From NCBI GenBank assembly GCA_016712265.1, contig JADJRJ010000030.1:372001-436000 (forward strand): DNA of 64,000 nt, in the 5' to 3' direction. A program made the translations under genes and the position numbers. Under the pieces are notes generated by a model, which made no database searches, had not been told where the DNA came from, and saw nothing but the letters and a program-made list of their open reading frames with translations. Origin of the DNA: Gemmatimonadota bacterium. Its GTDB lineage: Bacteria; Gemmatimonadota; Gemmatimonadetes; Gemmatimonadales; Gemmatimonadaceae. Every line of letters starts with the position of its first letter. Position 1 is the first letter of the stretch. Of the stretch, positions 61,212 to 64,000 are shown in pieces.

Positions 61212-62951
61212 GTGCCCCGCATTGCCATCCTCCCGTCCACTGTTGCCGACCAAATCGCCGCCGGCGAGGTGGTCGAGCGGCCGGCGTCGGCGGTCAAGGA
61301 ACTTGTCGAGAACGCCCTGGATGCCGGGGCCACGTCCATTGAGGTGGAGGTGGAGGACGGTGGGCGCGGCCTCATTCGCGTGGTGGATGACGGGAGCGGC
61401 ATGGACGGTGACGATGCCGCGCTTGCGCTCGCCCGGCATGCGACGTCAAAGATCCGCAGCGCGGCCGACCTGGTCGGCGTGGCCAGCTATGGCTTTCGCG
61501 GCGAGGCGTTGCCCGCCATCGCCTCGGTGTCGCGGCTGGACCTGCTGACCGCCGTGACTGATGGTGAGGGGATCCTGCTGCGTTCGGAGGGTGGTGTGGT
61601 GCTTGGTGCCGAAGCGGCCACGCGGCGGCGCGGCACCACGGTGTCGGTCGCACAGTTGTTCTACAATACGCCGGCACGCCGCAAGTTCCTCCGCAGCGCG
61701 CGATCGGAGTGGCGTGCCATCGCCGACACGCTGGTGAGTGTTGGGCTCACCCGCCGCGACGTGCGACTGCGCGTGACCTCGGATGGTCGGGAGGCGCTGG
61801 TCCTGTCCCCGGTGCAGACCCTGCGTGAGCGCGTGGCCGGCATCTGGGGCGCTGACTATGCCGCGCGGTTCCTCGATGTCGAGGGGGTGGCGGGAACCGT
61901 CCACGTGTCCGGTCTCGCTGAGCGACCGGGCGACGTCGGGACGGGATCGCGCCGTGCGTTCCTCCTGGTGAACGGTCGGCCGGTGCGGGAACATGGGGTG
62001 GCGCGTGCGGTGGAGGCCGCGTATCGGTCGACCCTGCCTTCGGGGTTGCGGCCGTCGTTCCTGCTCGAGGTCACGGTCCCCGCCGACGACGTGGACGTGA
62101 ATGTGCATCCGGCCAAGGCCGAAGTGCGCTTCACGAACAAGTGGGCCGTGGATCGTGCTATCGAGGCGATCGTGCAGCGCGCGTTAGGCACGGCGGATGC
62201 CGTGCCGTGGGTCGGGCGATCGTGGAGCCCAGGGCTGGGGGGCAGCGGGGGCGGGGGGGTGCCGGAGCCCACCCATCCCCCGGTCGCTGCGACCCAGGTG
62301 CCGATGCGTGAGGGGTTGTTTGCCGTCGACCTGGGCTCCGCCGAGGGCACGGATGCCGCGGATTCGCCGCCTCTTGCGATTGAGGTGCCGGAGCTCGTCC
62401 AGCTGCGTCGGACGTACCTCATGTACGAACACGAGGACGGCGTGATCCTCATCGACCAGCACTCGGCGCATGAGCGCATCCTCTACGAGCGATTCCTCAC
62501 CGCGCTCGAACGCGGAGACGCGCCGTCGCAACGCCTGTTGTTTCCCGAGACCCTGCACCTGTCCCCGGACGACGCGGATGCCTGGGAGTCCCACGCCCCG
62601 GCGTTCCGAAAGCTGGGCTATGAGATCGAGGGGTTTGGTGGGCACTCGCTGGTGGTGCATGCTGTCCCCGTGCCACATCCCCGGTTCGATGCTTTGCGCT
62701 GTTTGCGTGAATCCCTCGCGGCGTTGTCCGGAGGCCGTCAAGCGGCGACCCACGCGGCCCACGAACATCTGGCGGCGACCGTGGCCTGCAAGGCCGCGGT
62801 GAAGGCGGGTGATGTGCTGTCTCGCGACGAACGGGCTGCGCTGTTCCGGCAGTTGTCCGCCACGACGCTCGCGGCGCACGACGTCCACGGGCGGGCGACC
62901 ATTGTCCGGTTGTCCTGGGATGAAGTGGAGCGGCGTTTTGGGCGTCGTTAG
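61212..62951 (+). CDS. mutL: DNA mismatch repair protein MutL
   Basis: 579 residues, GTG start. GHKL ATPase motifs: AAGEVVERPASAVKELVENA, DDGSGM, RHATSKI, YGFRGEALPAIASV and FYNTPARRKFL. A Pro/Gly-rich linker runs about 340-385. The C-terminal dimerisation domain has IDQHSAHERILYE, the endonuclease-type DQHA(x)2E(x)4E motif with Ala to Ser, and VACKAAVKAGD. The last metal motif CPHGRP is degenerate: DVHGRA, without the Cys. Nicking activity is therefore uncertain. Confidence 0.95.
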   Translation: MPRIAILPSTVADQIAAGEVVERPASAVKELVENALDAGATSIEVEVEDGGRGLIRVVDDGSGMDGDDAALALARHATSKIRSAADLVGVASYGFRGEALPAIASVSRLDLLTAVTDGEGILLRSEGGVVLGAEAATRRRGTTVSVAQLFYNTPARRKFLRSARSEWRAIADTLVSVGLTRRDVRLRVTSDGREALVLSPVQTLRERVAGIWGADYAARFLDVEGVAGTVHVSGLAERPGDVGTGSRRAFLLVNGRPVREHGVARAVEAAYRSTLPSGLRPSFLLEVTVPADDVDVNVHPAKAEVRFTNKWAVDRAIEAIVQRALGTADAVPWVGRSWSPGLGGSGGGGVPEPTHPPVAATQVPMREGLFAVDLGSAEGTDAADSPPLAIEVPELVQLRRTYLMYEHEDGVILIDQHSAHERILYERFLTALERGDAPSQRLLFPETLHLSPDDADAWESHAPAFRKLGYEIEGFGGHSLVVHAVPVPHPRFDALRCLRESLAALSGGRQAATHAAHEHLAATVACKAAVKAGDVLSRDERAALFRQLSATTLAAHDVHGRATIVRLSWDEVERRFGRR

Positions 62952-63858
62952 GCTCCCGGTGGTCGTCGGCCCCACCGCCGCCGGCAAGTCTGCCCTGGTC
63001 ATGGACGTCGCGACCTCACTGTCCGTGACGCTCGTGTCGGCCGACTCACGCCAACTCTACGCCGGGTTCGACATCGGGACGGCCAAGCCCACGGCCGCAG
63101 AGCGTCAGCGCGTGCCACACGTGGGGATCGACGTCGCCGAGCCTGGCGATCGGTGGAACGCGGCGCGCTGGGCCGACGATGCCAGCCGGGGGATCGAGGC
63201 TGCGCTCGCCGCCTCACGCCTGCCGGTCGTGATCGGCGGGACCGGATTGTACGTTCGCGCGTTGTTTGCGCCCTTGTTCGACGAACCGCCGCTCGACCCG
63301 GTGGCGCGCGACGCCCTTGGGGCGGAACTTGAGGGGCTTCCCATCGAGGCGCTCCGGGCGCGGGTCGCGCAGCTGGACCCGGAACGTGCGCACCTCGGCC
63401 GCACGCAACTGCTCCGGAGCATCGAGGTGGCCACCTTGACCGGAACGCCTCTCTCTGCGTGGCATCGGGACAGGGCTCGCGTGCCCCGCTATCACCCGGT
63501 CTACCTGGTGGTGGACCGAGGGGTGGAACTCGCGAATCGGATCGCGCGCCGCGTTGACGCGATGTTCGACGCGGGATGGCTCGACGAGGTCCGGGGCCTC
63601 CGTGACCGGATCCCCGACGCAGCTCCGGCATGGAACGCCACGGGGTATCGCGAGGTCCGTGACGTTGTCGAGGGAGTGCGGGGGTTGGACGCGGTCCGCC
63701 AGGAGGTCATCATCCGCACACGCCAATATGCCAAGCGGCAGCGGACCTGGTTCCGGCACCAGCTACCGGCGTTGGACGTCACGCGCGTGGATCTCGAGAC
63801 GTTTGAAGGGCGCGAGGTGGTGGCGACCTGGTGGCACCAGTGGCAGGAGGAGACGTGA
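62938..63858 (+). CDS. miaA: tRNA dimethylallyltransferase
   Basis: Transfers dimethylallyl to A37 of tRNA; MiaB (5614) acts next. 306 residues from TTG 62938, preceded by GGAG at good spacing; ATG 62920 is the alternative. P-loop VVVGPTAAGKSALV, then LVSADSRQLYAGFDIGTAKPT, VVIGGTGLYVRAL and NATGYREVRDVV, with RQYAKRQRTWFR near the C-terminus. It overlaps mutL by 14 nt, matching the common mutL-miaA order. Confidence 0.94.
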   Translation: MGVVRLPVVVGPTAAGKSALVMDVATSLSVTLVSADSRQLYAGFDIGTAKPTAAERQRVPHVGIDVAEPGDRWNAARWADDASRGIEAALAASRLPVVIGGTGLYVRALFAPLFDEPPLDPVARDALGAELEGLPIEALRARVAQLDPERAHLGRTQLLRSIEVATLTGTPLSAWHRDRARVPRYHPVYLVVDRGVELANRIARRVDAMFDAGWLDEVRGLRDRIPDAAPAWNATGYREVRDVVEGVRGLDAVRQEVIIRTRQYAKRQRTWFRHQLPALDVTRVDLETFEGREVVATWWHQWQEET

Positions 63859-64000
63859 GGATCGGCATTACGTGTTATCCGACATACGGCGGCTCCGGCG
63901 CGATGGCGACCGAGCTGGGCATGGCGCTCGCCCAGCGGGGCCACGAGGTTCACTTCATCACGTACCAGCAGCCGTTCCGCCTGCCGGCGTTCATGCCGGG
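63855..64000 (+). CDS. bshA: Bacillithiol glycosyltransferase BshA, N-terminal fragment (partial)
   Basis: The first 48 codons (GTG start overlapping the miaA stop) read RIGITCYPTYGGSGAMATEL, then ALAQRGHEVHFITYQQPFRL. These are almost diagnostic for the GT4 enzyme that joins UDP-GlcNAc to L-malate in bacillithiol synthesis. The gene runs off the window. It implies bacillithiol as the low-molecular-weight thiol. Confidence 0.88.
   Translation, partial: MRIGITCYPTYGGSGAMATELGMALAQRGHEVHFITYQQPFRLPAFMP

Overview
The window is a gene-dense, high-GC bacterial chromosome segment. Genes are almost all on the + strand, typically with ATGA/TGATG stop-start overlaps and frequent GTG or TTG starts. 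Only two protein genes are on the minus strand: an exported amidohydrolase (28416-29936) and rpsT (51296-51526). The gene mix points to a Gram-negative of the FCB side, most likely Gemmatimonadota. Supporting signs are outer-membrane beta-barrels, lipoproteins, a FlgD/T9SS-like C-terminal domain, DUF4199 beside a membrane-anchored LuxR protein, HprK with a mannose-family PTS, and bshA (bacillithiol). This taxonomic call is inference from gene content; no rRNA is present.

Layout. 1-6948: tail of alr, then deoB, cdd, a lone EutN/CcmL-type microcompartment vertex protein, a lipoprotein/outer-membrane pair, a frameshifted mtaB-like gene and miaB. 7067-12681: comFB, comEC, a small HExxH protein, fbp and a B12-dependent mutase catalytic subunit. 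12862-17840: FmdB-like protein, argS, PfkB kinase, purM, outer-membrane protein. 17877-22783: riboflavin operon ribD-ribE-ribBA-ribH with nusB, then a GT4 glycosyltransferase. 22787-28419: hpf, hprK, PTS EIIA/B/C/D, HPr and EI. 28416-31154: exported amidohydrolase, LuxR/DUF4199 pair. 31272-39350: metK, DUF151 nuclease, a secreted Ig-like protein, btuF-btuC-btuD, recO, selB. 39451-43500: a small T9SS-like protein, frameshifted clpB, tadA, two tRNA-Ser genes. 43606-51101: DUF2231 protein, LspA-like protein, a diguanylate cyclase, pyrR-pyrB-pyrC, class II aldolase, coiled-coil zinc-ribbon protein. 51296-64000: rpsT, M50 protease, scpA-scpB-rluB, a moxR/DUF58/Bat operon, mutL, miaA, start of bshA.

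How it works together. Long co-directional operons mix housekeeping and envelope functions: pyrimidine synthesis (pyrRBC), riboflavin, chromosome condensation (ScpAB), tRNA modification (MiaA, MiaB, MtaB, TadA), carbon regulation (HprK/PTS), B12 uptake feeding a mutase, and an aerotolerance-like MoxR-VWA complex. Four promoters can be read directly and share the form TTGAC(A/G/T)-N17/18-TANNTT. Two clear intrinsic terminators flank the 51.1-51.3 kb junction.

The points most worth a second look are the orphan BMC vertex protein in a deoxynucleoside salvage cluster, a strand-biased octamer CGTTAGGC that also dominates use of the rare TTA leucine codon, two single-base frameshifts in otherwise intact conserved genes (mtaB-like, clpB), and a membrane-anchored LuxR regulator followed by a nested inverted repeat and DUF4199.
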